Shown piece after piece: positions 17,646 through 26,405 of a stretch of 64,000 nucleotides of DNA; position 1 is the first letter of the stretch, and each line of letters starts with the position of its first letter. Origin of the DNA: Lachnoclostridium sp. UBA1308 (GTDB taxonomy: Bacteria > Bacillota > Clostridia > Lachnospirales > Lachnospiraceae); assembly GCA_002307215.1 (NCBI GenBank), contig DBTU01000041.1, forward strand, positions 1 through 64,000. The letters run 5' to 3'. A program made the translations under genes and the position numbers. The notes under the pieces are model-generated. The model was given only the letters and a program-made list of their open reading frames with translations. It was not told the DNA's origin and did no database searches.

Positions 17646-18698
17646 ATGATAGATAATAAGTTTCTAATTACAAAACTAGAGGAAGAGCATGCTTTAACTG
17701 AAGAAGAATTTGTGACACTATTAACAGAGATTACAGAAGAAGATCAGGAATACCTTCGTGTCAGGGCTCAGACAATAGCGAGGAAATGTTTTGGTAATAA
17801 AATATATACGCGCGGTCTGATTGAATTTACGAATTATTGTAAGAATGATTGCTATTATTGCGGAATTCGGAGGAGCAACAGTGAAGTAATTAGGTATAGA
17901 TTAACGGACGAGGAGATACTTAATTGCTGTAAGACGGGTTATGATCTCGGCTTTCGCACCTTTGTACTGCAGGGGGGAGAGGACGGAAGTTACTCGGATG
18001 AGGACATCACTAGACTGATTAAGAGAATAAAAAGTTTATATCCTGATTGTGCAATTACCTTATCCATCGGTGAAAAAAGTTATGAAAGCTATCGTATGTA
18101 TTATGAAGCAGGAGCAGACCGATATCTATTACGGCATGAGACTGCTAATGAGAAGCATTATAGCAAACTCCATCCGGAGAAGATGAGCCTGCAAAACAGA
18201 AAAAGATGTCTAAAAGATCTAAAAGAAATCGGATTTCAGGTTGGAGCCGGATTTATGGTGGGGTCACCTTATCAGACCATAGAGCATATTGCAGCGGATC
18301 TTCTTTTTTTAAAGGCCATTACACCTCAAATGATAGGAATTGGACCGTTTATACCGCATCATCAGACCCCCTTCGCAGACCAAAAGCAAGGAAAACTGGA
18401 GCTGACATTAACACTGATCAGTATCCTCAGATTAATGTTTACAAGCGCATTGATACCTGCGACGACGGCTCTCGGAACAATCGATCCAAAGGGGAGGGAA
18501 CTTGGAATTTTGGCCGGAGCGAATGTCTTAATGCCGAACCTTTCCCCGACAACAGTGCGCAAGCAATATGAGCTTTATGACAATAAGATATGTACCGGAG
18601 ATGAAGCAGCAGAATGTCGCTTCTGTCTGGATAGGAAAATGAAGAATATCGGCTACGAGCTTTGCGTAGACCGAGGTGATTACAAATTAATGTGTTAA
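17646..18698 (+). CDS. hydE: [FeFe] hydrogenase H-cluster radical SAM maturase HydE
   Basis: 350 residues, normal for HydE. It is a radical SAM enzyme acting in assembly of the 2Fe subcluster of [FeFe] hydrogenase. The cluster motif is CKNDCYYC (Cys about 65, 69, 72), followed by GIRRSNS, as in HydE and distinct from BioB. The TIM-barrel segments LQGGEDGSY, ETANEKHYSKLHP and GIGPFIPHHQTPF are typical HydE. A second cysteine set occurs near the end (CTGDEAAECRFC). GAGGAAAAT precedes ATG. It is followed 53 bases later by hydG; hydF and the hydrogenase itself are not in the window. Confidence 0.92.
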   Translation: MIDNKFLITKLEEEHALTEEEFVTLLTEITEEDQEYLRVRAQTIARKCFGNKIYTRGLIEFTNYCKNDCYYCGIRRSNSEVIRYRLTDEEILNCCKTGYDLGFRTFVLQGGEDGSYSDEDITRLIKRIKSLYPDCAITLSIGEKSYESYRMYYEAGADRYLLRHETANEKHYSKLHPEKMSLQNRKRCLKDLKEIGFQVGAGFMVGSPYQTIEHIAADLLFLKAITPQMIGIGPFIPHHQTPFADQKQGKLELTLTLISILRLMFTSALIPATTALGTIDPKGRELGILAGANVLMPNLSPTTVRKQYELYDNKICTGDEAAECRFCLDRKMKNIGYELCVDRGDYKLMC

Positions 18699-18751
18699 AA
18701 GTATCCGTAAAACTATAGTAATAAATATCAGAACAATGGAGGGTAAATGCT

Positions 18752-20170
18752 ATGTATGACGTAAAATCAAAAAAAGCGGAAGAATTTATAAATCATGAGG
18801 AAATACTTGAAACACTTGAATATGCCCGTGAGAATAAGAATAATAAGGAGCTTATCGACAATATCCTTAAGAAAGCGGAGGAGATGAAGGGTATCTCACA
18901 TCGAGAAGCGTTGGTACTACTGGAATGTGATCTGGAGGAGGAACTTCAGAAGATATATGACCTTGCAATCAAGATTAAGGAGCGCTTCTATGGTAACCGT
19001 ATTGTAATGTTTGCTCCGCTTTACCTTTCCAATTATTGTGTAAACGGCTGTGTATACTGCCCGTATCACTGTGTGAATAAACAAATCACAAGGAAGAAAC
19101 TATCACAAGAGGATATCCGTAAAGAGGTTATTGCATTGCAGGACATGGGACATAAGAGGCTTGCTCTGGAAGCAGGAGAGGATCCTGTGAATAATCCGCT
19201 GGAATATATTCTGGAAAGTATACATACAATCTATTCCATTAAGCATAAAAATGGAGCAATCAGACGTGTGAATGTGAATATAGCAGCCACTACAGTTGAA
19301 AATTATCGCAAATTAGATGAGGCCGGCATCGGTACTTATATCCTGTTCCAGGAGACCTATCATAAGGAAAACTACGAAATGCTTCATCCAACCGGACCAA
19401 AGCATAATTATGCTTATCATACCGAGGCAATGGATCGTGCAATGGAGGGAGGAATTGATGATGTCGGTGTTGGAGTTCTGTTCGGTTTGAACATGTATCG
19501 CTATGATTTCGCCGGAATCTTGATGCATGCAGAGCATCTGGAAGCAGCGATGGGAGTCGGCCCGCATACTCTCAGTGTTCCCCGTATCCGCCCGGCCAAT
19601 GATATTGATCCCGCTACGTTTCAGAATTCTATTACGGACGATATTTTTGAGAAAATCGTTGCAATCCTTCGTATTGCCGTACCATATACGGGAATTATCA
19701 TATCTACTCGTGAATCGAAAACCTGTAGGGAAAAGGTGCTAAGACTGGGGGTATCCCAAATTAGCGGGGGCTCTAAGACAAGTGTTGGGGGCTATGCAGT
19801 GCCTGAGCCGGAGGAGGAAAACTCAGCCCAGTTTGATGTGGATGATACCAGAACTCTGGATGAGATCGTGAACTGGCTTCTTGACATGGGCCATATACCG
19901 AGCTTTTGTACGGCCTGTTACCGCGAAGGTAGAACAGGGGACCGTTTTATGACTTTAGTAAAATCGGGGCAGATTGCTAACTGCTGCCAGCCAAATGCCT
20001 TAATGACCCTGAAAGAATATCTCGAGGATTATGCCTCTGAGGATACCAGGAAGAAGGGTGAGGCCCTGATTAAGCATGAGCTTACAAATATTCCGAACGA
20101 AAAGGTACATAAGTTAGCAAAGGATAATTTGGAGCGGATTAAAGAAGGAGAAAGAGATTTTAGATTCTAA
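18752..20170 (+). CDS. hydG: [FeFe] hydrogenase H-cluster maturase HydG (tyrosine lyase)
   Basis: 472 residues, normal for HydG. It cleaves tyrosine to supply the CO and CN ligands of the H-cluster precursor. The N-terminal radical SAM motif is CVNGCVYC (Cys about 96, 100, 103); the C-terminal auxiliary cluster ligands appear in SFCTACYREG and, about 22 residues on, NCCQPNALMT. LALEAGEDPVNNP and SQISGGSKTSVGGY are characteristic and distinguish it from ThiH. GGAGGG precedes ATG. It forms an operon with hydE under the attenuated leader and ends at a strong terminator. Confidence 0.95.
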   Translation: MYDVKSKKAEEFINHEEILETLEYARENKNNKELIDNILKKAEEMKGISHREALVLLECDLEEELQKIYDLAIKIKERFYGNRIVMFAPLYLSNYCVNGCVYCPYHCVNKQITRKKLSQEDIRKEVIALQDMGHKRLALEAGEDPVNNPLEYILESIHTIYSIKHKNGAIRRVNVNIAATTVENYRKLDEAGIGTYILFQETYHKENYEMLHPTGPKHNYAYHTEAMDRAMEGGIDDVGVGVLFGLNMYRYDFAGILMHAEHLEAAMGVGPHTLSVPRIRPANDIDPATFQNSITDDIFEKIVAILRIAVPYTGIIISTRESKTCREKVLRLGVSQISGGSKTSVGGYAVPEPEEENSAQFDVDDTRTLDEIVNWLLDMGHIPSFCTACYREGRTGDRFMTLVKSGQIANCCQPNALMTLKEYLEDYASEDTRKKGEALIKHELTNIPNEKVHKLAKDNLERIKEGERDFRF

Positions 20171-20194
20171 TATCCGCGAAAGAGTAAAGTTACC

Positions 20195-20235
20195 AAGGGG
20201 CTGTTGCCAAATTGCAACAGTCCCTTTATCTTTTG
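20195..20235 (+). terminator. Intrinsic terminator after hydG
   Basis: AAGGGGCTGTTGC pairs with GCAACAGTCCCTT (one G-T pair) around a 6-base loop, followed by a T-rich segment. Confidence 0.88.
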
Positions 20236-20239
20236 ACCA

Positions 20240-21922
20240 TTAATGATAGGACTGCCAGAAAGCACTGTTAAAATCAATATAATCATAAAGATCATCAATA
20301 GGCAGGTCAAACTTCGGAAAACCGGCGGCATAAGCAGCGATATCTGCCGGATAGAAATAAATCGTTAGAGTATCCGGTGTTAATATGAAAGTTTGGTTAT
20401 CTCTGATCCCGGTAAAGCCATTCTCGAAATACATACTGTTATCGGCTTTGCTTGTGGCAATATCGTCAGTAATCTTATTATTGATGAAATTGATATAATC
20501 ACTGCTTTCAATAAATAAATCCTTTAACTGATAGAGAGCTCCGGTAGTAGTATCGATATAGGAGTAATCCATAATCGGGCTGCCATGGGCAGCACCAAAC
20601 GGATAATCATAACCGTCTCGTTCAATGATCAGAAGATTCTTAATCAAGCTTGCTTTGAAGGAATCTTCAACCATATACATGTCTTTTTCGGTCATTTTCA
20701 CACGTGCATCGGTGAAAATGCTTCTAAGCTTTGCATTGATCTGATCCTGAACGGTGGTATTAGTAAGTCCTTCCACCTGCGGATAGTAAACCAATACATA
20801 TTTACAGGGCTTAAGTTTGGTTGTTGTAACGGTTACTGTATCTGATACGGCCTGGGTTACAGGATTCTGCCAGATTACGGTACCATCCGTTCGGCTGTAA
20901 ATCAAGTCACGGTCAATCTCAGCCTTGACCACATCGCCAAACAACTTTACGGTTCCGCGTCCTTCATACGCCGGAAGCGTAGTTATCTCCTTGCCATCCA
21001 TGCCGATAAAAAACGTATGGGTGCTGTCGGTTGCGGAGGAATATCCGTTATAAAAAGCAGTGACATCATAAAGTGTGTCGTCGGTGATTTTCTCGCCATT
21101 TGCATAAAACAGAGCGCTTGGTAATTCGCTGTACATGCCAAAATATTCATCGTTCGGTTTTTTCAAAGCGAAAATATTGTATCCAAGATAATTAATTTCA
21201 ATATATTTTGCCGCAAAAATTTCTTCACCCTTTAAATTAAGTACACCATATAGATTGCTTTTCGAATTATAATAGATAACATATCCATCTGTGATATTGT
21301 AGGGGGAATATTTTTTATCTATTTCATATTGATTCAATTCTTTGCCGGTTCTGTCAATCTGTGCATACTTACCGTCACCTTTATAGACATAGGCTGTATC
21401 ATCAGCTCCAAAATCACCGGCTATTTTATACAAGGGCTTAATTATTTCTTTTCCATCGGTATCAATATATCCATATACCATATCCTCGCCGGAATTTCTT
21501 GATATGACAGCTGCACCGTTATGAAAATCCTTAATGGGATTCTCACTATAATAAAGGATGGTTCCTGTTGTATCAATCGCAAGGTATTGATCTTCCATTT
21601 GAACAGTTGCTATACCCTCATGAAAATCACCTGCAATGTCAAAGGAAGGCTTTATACTGAATTCACCGTTTGGATCTATGTAACCGTATACTTGATTGCC
21701 ATCCGTAGTCTGATATGCCGGATATACACCGGGTGCATTTTCATAATCAGAAGGAACGGGTGTAAGAGTAGGTTGTGGCGCAACAGTGGGCGCGGCAGTT
21801 ATGCTAGATACCGGATCATTAGGTTTCGAGGTATTGTCCTCCTTATTTAAGGAAAGATAGATAATAAAACCTACTATTACTAAGATAAGTACTGCTAAAA
21901 GGGAAAAGAAACGAACCTTCAT
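20240..21922 (-). CDS. WG-repeat protein with C-terminal DUF3298 domain
   Basis: About 560 residues. One N-terminal membrane helix (FFSLLAVLILVIVGFIIYLSL) anchors it, followed by a Pro/Thr-rich linker. WG-type beta-hairpin repeats fill about 70-350, recognisable by units such as YGYIDPNGEFSIKPSFD, YGYIDTDGKEIIKPLYK and YGVLNLKGEEIFAAKY. The C-terminal third (about 380-560) resembles the DUF3298/RsiV-like domain (YPFGAAHGSPIMDYSYID, TLTIYFYPADIAAYAAG), often found in envelope-stress anti-sigma factors such as lysozyme-binding RsiV. ATG 21922 has TTGGAGG before it. A surface sensor or scaffold is plausible; no sigma factor is adjacent. Confidence 0.75.
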   Translation of the reverse strand: MKVRFFSLLAVLILVIVGFIIYLSLNKEDNTSKPNDPVSSITAAPTVAPQPTLTPVPSDYENAPGVYPAYQTTDGNQVYGYIDPNGEFSIKPSFDIAGDFHEGIATVQMEDQYLAIDTTGTILYYSENPIKDFHNGAAVISRNSGEDMVYGYIDTDGKEIIKPLYKIAGDFGADDTAYVYKGDGKYAQIDRTGKELNQYEIDKKYSPYNITDGYVIYYNSKSNLYGVLNLKGEEIFAAKYIEINYLGYNIFALKKPNDEYFGMYSELPSALFYANGEKITDDTLYDVTAFYNGYSSATDSTHTFFIGMDGKEITTLPAYEGRGTVKLFGDVVKAEIDRDLIYSRTDGTVIWQNPVTQAVSDTVTVTTTKLKPCKYVLVYYPQVEGLTNTTVQDQINAKLRSIFTDARVKMTEKDMYMVEDSFKASLIKNLLIIERDGYDYPFGAAHGSPIMDYSYIDTTTGALYQLKDLFIESSDYINFINNKITDDIATSKADNSMYFENGFTGIRDNQTFILTPDTLTIYFYPADIAAYAAGFPKFDLPIDDLYDYIDFNSAFWQSYH

Positions 21923-22064
21923 TAGGATACCTCCAAAACTATAATAAATCATATTGTTGCATTGATTTCATTATAAAGAGATTTATCATTGAAGTAAAGG
22001 TATACAATAATATAAATAATCATAATACAAAAAATAATAATCTTAATTCTGATAATAAAATAAA

Positions 22065-22104
22065 TAAACCGGGGACAACCCAACAGATTTTCCCCGGTTA
22101 TTTT
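22065..22104 (-). terminator. Terminator of the coat protein gene
   Basis: AACCGGGG and CCCCGGTT enclose a 17-base loop; on the minus strand a T-rich segment follows. It lies between the coat protein gene and the WG-repeat gene, so the two are separate transcripts. Confidence 0.75.
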
Positions 22105-22188
22105 CTGTGTATAGTAGATTTCATAATAAATAGATTTATTTTTGAAGTTAGTTTGTTAACCTCTTTGGCCTGTAAAGCAACGTCTGAA

Positions 22189-22707
22189 TTAGCTTGGAGA
22201 GTACATCCCTTTACTCTGCATGTATGCGAAAATGGCCTCACCATGCTTTTGCTCTTCCTTCTGGATGTGGTTGAGCACATCTCGTACCTGGGTATCCTTA
22301 AATTCGAATATCGCCGTATTATAAGAACCGGAGACAAATTTTTCGGTCATTAACATATCGGTGCAGAGCTCCTTATCTGATGCATGAAAGGCTGAATTTT
22401 TACTGCTTTGCATATCAATCGAAGCCTGCTGAGACAGGGCTATGGAAGAAGCAGAGGGCTGTTCTTGACCGCCTTGTCCACCCGAGCTACTTTGACTTGA
22501 AGATGGGATTTCACCGGTTAACAGCTGATTAATACTCTGTAAATGCTCCGTTTCTTTATTACCATTCGCTCGAAAGACTGCTTTTAGTTGAGCATCACAG
22601 GCCAGCTGTTCATAATTATTATATTTCGTGATACAATTTTGCTCATGCGTTTTCGCATCCTCCAGTAAGAATTTCTCTTTTGTGGTTAATTTAACATTAG
22701 TTATCAC
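22189..22707 (-). CDS. CotF-type spore coat protein
   Basis: About 172 residues with the ferritin-like helical pattern of the coat F family: KEKFLLEDAKTHEQNCITKYNNY, TDMLMTEKFVSGSYNTAIFEF and RDVLNHIQKEEQKHGEAIFAYM. A Gln/Ser/Gly-rich linker (about 75-105) separates the two halves. The start is GTG at 22707, directly behind GGAGGTGATTCT; the frame to 22737 would place this ribosome site inside the gene. Expected in the spore coat or mother cell. Monocistronic with its own terminator. Confidence 0.8.
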   Translation of the reverse strand: MITNVKLTTKEKFLLEDAKTHEQNCITKYNNYEQLACDAQLKAVFRANGNKETEHLQSINQLLTGEIPSSSQSSSGGQGGQEQPSASSIALSQQASIDMQSSKNSAFHASDKELCTDMLMTEKFVSGSYNTAIFEFKDTQVRDVLNHIQKEEQKHGEAIFAYMQSKGMYSPS

Positions 22708-22839
22708 AGAATCACCTCCGGTTATTATTATTTTCAAATAATCGATTAATATCCGCAGGGATAACTAAAGTTACCATATGGCTGATTGTAATTATTTACA
22801 TTTAACATAAATTAACGTAAAATTATATAGATGATTCGG

Positions 22840-22921
22840 GTGCCATAAGTCAACTATAAGGTAAATCAATGAATATGTGTGCATATATATTCATTTCACT
22901 ATATTTTTTGACTTATGACAC
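22840..22921. repeat. Small foldback element (nested inverted repeats)
   Basis: GTGCCATAAGTCAA (22840-22853) and TTGACTTATGACAC (22908-22921) are 14-bp inverted repeats with one mismatch; inside them AATGAATAT and ATATTCATT form a second 9-bp pair. Total length 82 bp, no open frame. MITE-like in form; no second copy was found in the window. Confidence 0.6.
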
Positions 22922-23044
22922 GCGTTAAGTGAAGCACCTAAGGAATTACCGGACTATGAATCAGGAGAAATATCATCAAGTGCCTTAATGTCCTATGATG
23001 AATGTAAAGAATACGATGGAAGTACTTGGAAGAATGGTAAATGA
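22919..23044 (+). pseudogene. Possible gene remnant, unknown product
   Basis: A frame open from the stop at 22916-22918 reads HALSEAPKELPDYESGEI and on to ECKEYDGSTWKNGK before TGA. It has a protein-like composition but no start codon and no family I recognise; it begins exactly where the foldback element ends, as if that element or a deletion removed the 5' part. Confidence 0.25.
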
Positions 23045-23094
23045 GATCAAGATAAATGGATAGACCGCTGCAGGGCGGCGGAATGGAGAAATGT

Positions 23095-23526
23095 ATGAAA
23101 GAAGAGCTAAAGCCTTATATTCGTCAGGCAAAATATTATGAGACAGACCAGATGGGTGTCATCCATCACTCTAATTATATACGTTGGTTTGAAGAAGCCA
23201 GGGTGGATTTTCTGGAGCAAATCGGCTTGGGATATGATAAAATAGAGGCTGCCGGGGTATACTCTCCGGTGTTGAACATCTCTTGTGAATATAAATCCTC
23301 GGTACGATTTCATGAGACAGTAATAATTAAAGCGTTACTAATGTATTTTAACGGAGTAAAGATGAAAATCGGTTACCGGGTGTTTGACGCTGAAACAATG
23401 CAGCTTAGAGCAGTCGGAGTCTCAGAGCATTGCTTTGTCTCTGCGGGTGATTTTAAGCCGGTGAGTCTTAAGAAGAATTATAAGGATATGTACGACATTC
23501 TGATTCAGTGGGTTGAAGAGGAATAG
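23095..23526 (+). CDS. Acyl-CoA thioesterase of the YbgC/FadM hotdog family
   Basis: About 143 residues forming a single hotdog domain. The active-site segment YYETDQMGVIHHSNYIRWFEEARVDFL matches the 4-hydroxybenzoyl-CoA thioesterase/YbgC family, with the catalytic Asp in ETDQMG. It hydrolyses acyl-CoA or acyl-ACP thioesters in the cytoplasm. The start is uncertain: ATG 23095 has GGAG six bases upstream, while ATG 23083 and 23056 are in frame but less well placed. Monocistronic; no partner genes adjacent. Confidence 0.8.
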   Translation: MKEELKPYIRQAKYYETDQMGVIHHSNYIRWFEEARVDFLEQIGLGYDKIEAAGVYSPVLNISCEYKSSVRFHETVIIKALLMYFNGVKMKIGYRVFDAETMQLRAVGVSEHCFVSAGDFKPVSLKKNYKDMYDILIQWVEEE

Positions 23527-23639
23527 TTGACAGGAGCTGTTGCAGGTATAGCTGAGGGCATTGAAAAAGTCCCCTCACCCACAAGATGAGAACACATCAT
23601 GGATTTGGTATGCCCTATTCGTACATAAATGACGCATTT

Positions 23640-23796
23640 GGTTACAGTTCAGCCTTCAAAGAGATGAATCCGGACTGGGAAAAAATGATTTCCATATAGG
23701 AGTATTTGCATACGAACTACGTAATGCAACTTAGCGAAAGCGGCTCCTATATGGAAACATTTACTGGTACTATCCTTGCTAGGCTGAACTGAAACC
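23640..23796. repeat. Full copy of a ~157-bp foldback repeat with terminal inverted repeats
   Basis: The ends are GGTTACAGTTCAGCCT and AGGCTGAACTGAAACC, 16-bp inverted repeats with one mismatch. Inside lies TTTCCATATAGGAG against CTCCTATATGGAAA, then TTGCAT against ATGCAA, so the whole element can fold on itself. Related copies lie at 1-57 (minus strand) and 37161-37230. There is no transposase frame; MITE-like or a structured RNA element. A short frame through the left half (YSSAFKEMNPDWEKMISI) is open in two of three copies, so capture of a coding end cannot be excluded. Confidence 0.8.
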
Positions 23797-23799
23797 GTA

Positions 23800-25743
23800 T
23801 TATTCCTTATCACGGTGGATGGTCAGTCCGGGCTGGTAGCCCTTCTCCATCTTTCTTCTGGCCTTACGATTTACTACGGTATCAAAAATAATTGAAAAAT
23901 CATAATCCTCAGGATACATTTCGGTGGCGGCTACCGTAAGTTGCAGCCGTTTATGGTTGATGAGGTTTTTGCTGGTCTGAATTTGAACTCCGACCTCACC
24001 TTTTGCATCGGCCATTTTATAGACAATACCGATTTTCTTTTGGGGGTATACCATAACACAGTCTCCGATAGAAAAACGCTGGCTTCTGGTATTAACCGGT
24101 TTCGGAGGTTGAATTTTAGCTATCCGTGATGGAGGGAGTGGAGAGGAACCTTCATTTAACAAATCTGTTGATGCCGTCTCAATAAAATCCCTATCAGGAA
24201 TAACCTGAGGCCTACAGTCCGCTCGTAGGTAGGCTTCCTGGTAGGCACGCTCTAACATACGCTTTGGAAGACCTAACCGCTTAGCGATATAAAGAGCGCA
24301 GCTTTCGCCTGCTTCTCCAAGTTCAAGACGGTAAAGCGGCTTCAGGCTTTCGCGATCAAAGGCCATCCTTGCATTTAACAGACCGTCTGTCTTATTCGCA
24401 TATTCCTTTATCTCAGGGTAATGAGTGGTTGCAACAAAAAGGCATTCCTTATTCTTAAGCTCTTCCAGTATAGAGATGGCAATTCCCATACCCTCTGCCG
24501 GATCGGTTCCGGAGCCTAGTTCATCGAGAAGTATGAAGCTGTCCCGGTCGGTATGATTTAAAATGTGGATAATATTCGTGATATGGGAGGAGAAGGTGGA
24601 TAAATTCTCCGTTATGCTCTGTCCGTCACCGATATCACAGAGTACTGCATTATTCATACATAGATCAGCACTGATGCATGGAACATGCAGCCCACATTGG
24701 GCCATAAGCTGAAAAAGCCCTAAGGATTTTAAGGTAACTGTCTTACCCCCGGTATTGGGACCGGTAATAATAATGCCTTGAATACCATTACCAAGTGAAA
24801 AGTCAAGCGGGACACATTCGTTCGGATTAATTAACGGATGACGTCCTTCTTTTATGACAATCGTTCTGTTGGTGTTGATTGATGGTGCACATGCTTTCAT
24901 GTCTGCACTCAGTTTCGCCTTGGCAAAGATGAAGTCTAGGGTTTCCATAGCCTCCATGTTCAAATGAATGTCAAAGGAATTCTCCGCGACGAGTGAGGAT
25001 AATACATAGAGTATCCGGCGTTCCTCATTATTTTCTACTATCTCAAGCTCGGATAATGCCTCTTTTAGCTTAGAGACCACAATCGGTTCAATGAAATAGG
25101 TGGAACCGCTGGATGAGATGTCCAGTACTGAACCACTTACCATGTTTTTAAATTCACGTTTTACCGGGAGTACAAAATGCCCGTTTCGGATTGAAACATA
25201 GGAATCCATAAACCATTCCTTCTTGCTGCGAAGTTGGCTTTCCAGCTTTGATTTCATCTCTGATTGAATCTGATCAATTTTACGCCGGATTTCCTTGAGC
25301 TCCTTGGAAGCGTTATCATCAACTCGGTTATTGCGGATTGCAATATTAATTTCCCCGGACAGATGGGATAGCTCATTTATAGAGCCGCCATATCCTGCAA
25401 TTTCAACATCGAGAGATTCCGTACGTTTTAAAAAGATCTTCATACGCTTACATGCATTGATAAATAACTCTATTTGGCTCAGCTGTTCCGGTATGAGCAT
25501 AGCCCCTTTTTCGGCCAGTTCAAGCAGCATGGGAACATCCTTCATAACTGCTAAAGGGGGAGAACCAATTTGATCCAGGATTTTTCTTGCCTGAGTGGTA
25601 TCCTTAACTCTTGCATTTACTTCCCATTCATTAAGAAAAGGTTTCAGTTCAAGAAGCTTTTGCCTCGCGCTTTCTGATACTGCATTATTACTAAGCATTT
25701 CTAATATTTTATTAAATTCCAATGCTGTCATAGATTTATTCAT
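23800..25743 (-). CDS. MutS2-like ATPase lacking the Smr nuclease domain
   Basis: 647 residues of the MutS2 branch. An N-terminal core and lever/clamp region (about 1-300) with helical segments precedes the ABC-type ATPase: Walker A TGPNTGGKT (about 325-335), signature STFSSHITNI, Walker B FILLDELGSGTDPAEG (about 400). A short basic C-terminal extension follows where canonical MutS2 (about 790 residues) has a KOW-like region and the Smr endonuclease. Such truncated paralogues occur in clostridia beside a full MutS2; role unknown, possibly in recombination control or ribosome rescue. GGAGG precedes ATG. The leader region upstream carries tandem terminator-like hairpins. Confidence 0.82.
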   Translation of the reverse strand: MNKSMTALEFNKILEMLSNNAVSESARQKLLELKPFLNEWEVNARVKDTTQARKILDQIGSPPLAVMKDVPMLLELAEKGAMLIPEQLSQIELFINACKRMKIFLKRTESLDVEIAGYGGSINELSHLSGEINIAIRNNRVDDNASKELKEIRRKIDQIQSEMKSKLESQLRSKKEWFMDSYVSIRNGHFVLPVKREFKNMVSGSVLDISSSGSTYFIEPIVVSKLKEALSELEIVENNEERRILYVLSSLVAENSFDIHLNMEAMETLDFIFAKAKLSADMKACAPSINTNRTIVIKEGRHPLINPNECVPLDFSLGNGIQGIIITGPNTGGKTVTLKSLGLFQLMAQCGLHVPCISADLCMNNAVLCDIGDGQSITENLSTFSSHITNIIHILNHTDRDSFILLDELGSGTDPAEGMGIAISILEELKNKECLFVATTHYPEIKEYANKTDGLLNARMAFDRESLKPLYRLELGEAGESCALYIAKRLGLPKRMLERAYQEAYLRADCRPQVIPDRDFIETASTDLLNEGSSPLPPSRIAKIQPPKPVNTRSQRFSIGDCVMVYPQKKIGIVYKMADAKGEVGVQIQTSKNLINHKRLQLTVAATEMYPEDYDFSIIFDTVVNRKARRKMEKGYQPGLTIHRDKE

Positions 25744-25786
25744 TACTTATTAACCTCCGTCATATTCTTGAATTTATATAATTTCG

Positions 25787-25908
25787 ATAAAAATACCCAC
25801 ATAGATACCGCCATTACAGTATGGCAGAATACTCCTGTGGGCATAATCAATACAGCTTTATTTGATATCCGAGTATCAAAAAAGCATATCAGGAGATACC
25901 TGCTATGC
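25787..25908 (-). terminator. Two terminator-like hairpins in the mutS2-paralogue leader
   Basis: On the minus strand, hairpin 25908-25884 (GCATA/TATGC plus CAGG/CCTG) is followed by six T. A second, TTTGATA/TATCAAA, lies at 25861-25880. A third at 25842-25795 (CCCACA/TGTGGG outside, GCCAT/ATGGC inside) is followed by TATTTTT. All stand between the divergent marR promoter and the MutS2 paralogue, where no minus-strand gene ends. They may attenuate mutS2 transcription or end a small RNA. Confidence 0.6.
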
Positions 25909-25943
25909 CTTGTTTTAGAAAACGGATAAATTGCTGTTTTCAA

Positions 25944-26266
25944 TATATCAAGTCAGTTTTGAGTATTTACTGTAAAAAGCGAAAGCTGGGTTCAAAAAAT
26001 AATAATGAGCCGCAAGACCGGTTCACATTAAATTGAGATAATGTAAATGTACCCAGACATATTCAATTAGCACTATAAAGCGCAAACCTCTTTTACAATT
26101 AATACCGACATCAAAACCATCCTTTCAAACACTAAATAAACAACATGAGTATTGTAGCATAAGGAATTTATTATGTCAAAGAATTTATAATATTTGACAA
26201 ATAAATTTATATTATTTTACAAATGAAATGCGCTTTCAAAGTTTTATAATTTATATTGATAATGAA
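25944..26266. other. Intergenic region between mutS2 paralogue and marR
   Basis: AT-rich DNA without a credible gene. A minus-strand 66-codon frame at 25743-25943 has no ribosome site and overlaps the hairpins. The rest is AT-rich with T/A tracts and presumably holds the minus-strand promoter, which I could not place with confidence. Confidence 0.5.
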
Positions 26267-26295
26267 TTGATTTAATGTTCATTTAAGTTTATAAT
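26267..26295 (+). promoter_or_regulatory. Promoter of the marR gene
   Basis: TTGATT (26267-26272), 17 bases, TATAAT (26290-26295), about 110 bases before the start codon. Confidence 0.65.
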
Positions 26296-26405
26296 AGTAT
26301 AGTAAAATGGTATCATTTAGTGCGATATTGTTATATTTTTCTTAATATGACTCAACTGCTGAAGATAACTAGAGTAATACAATAACTACGACAGGAGCTA
26401 ATGAT

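Noticed and set aside
23590..23700. A short coding frame (GFGMPYSYINDAFG continuing into the repeat) as a real gene
   Set aside because: No start codon or ribosome site, and the second half lies in a repeat whose other copies are not consistently open; kept only as a remark on the repeat.
25743..25943. Minus-strand 66-codon open frame upstream of the mutS2 paralogue
   Set aside because: It starts at TTG without a ribosome site and runs through the hairpin region; composition is not protein-like.
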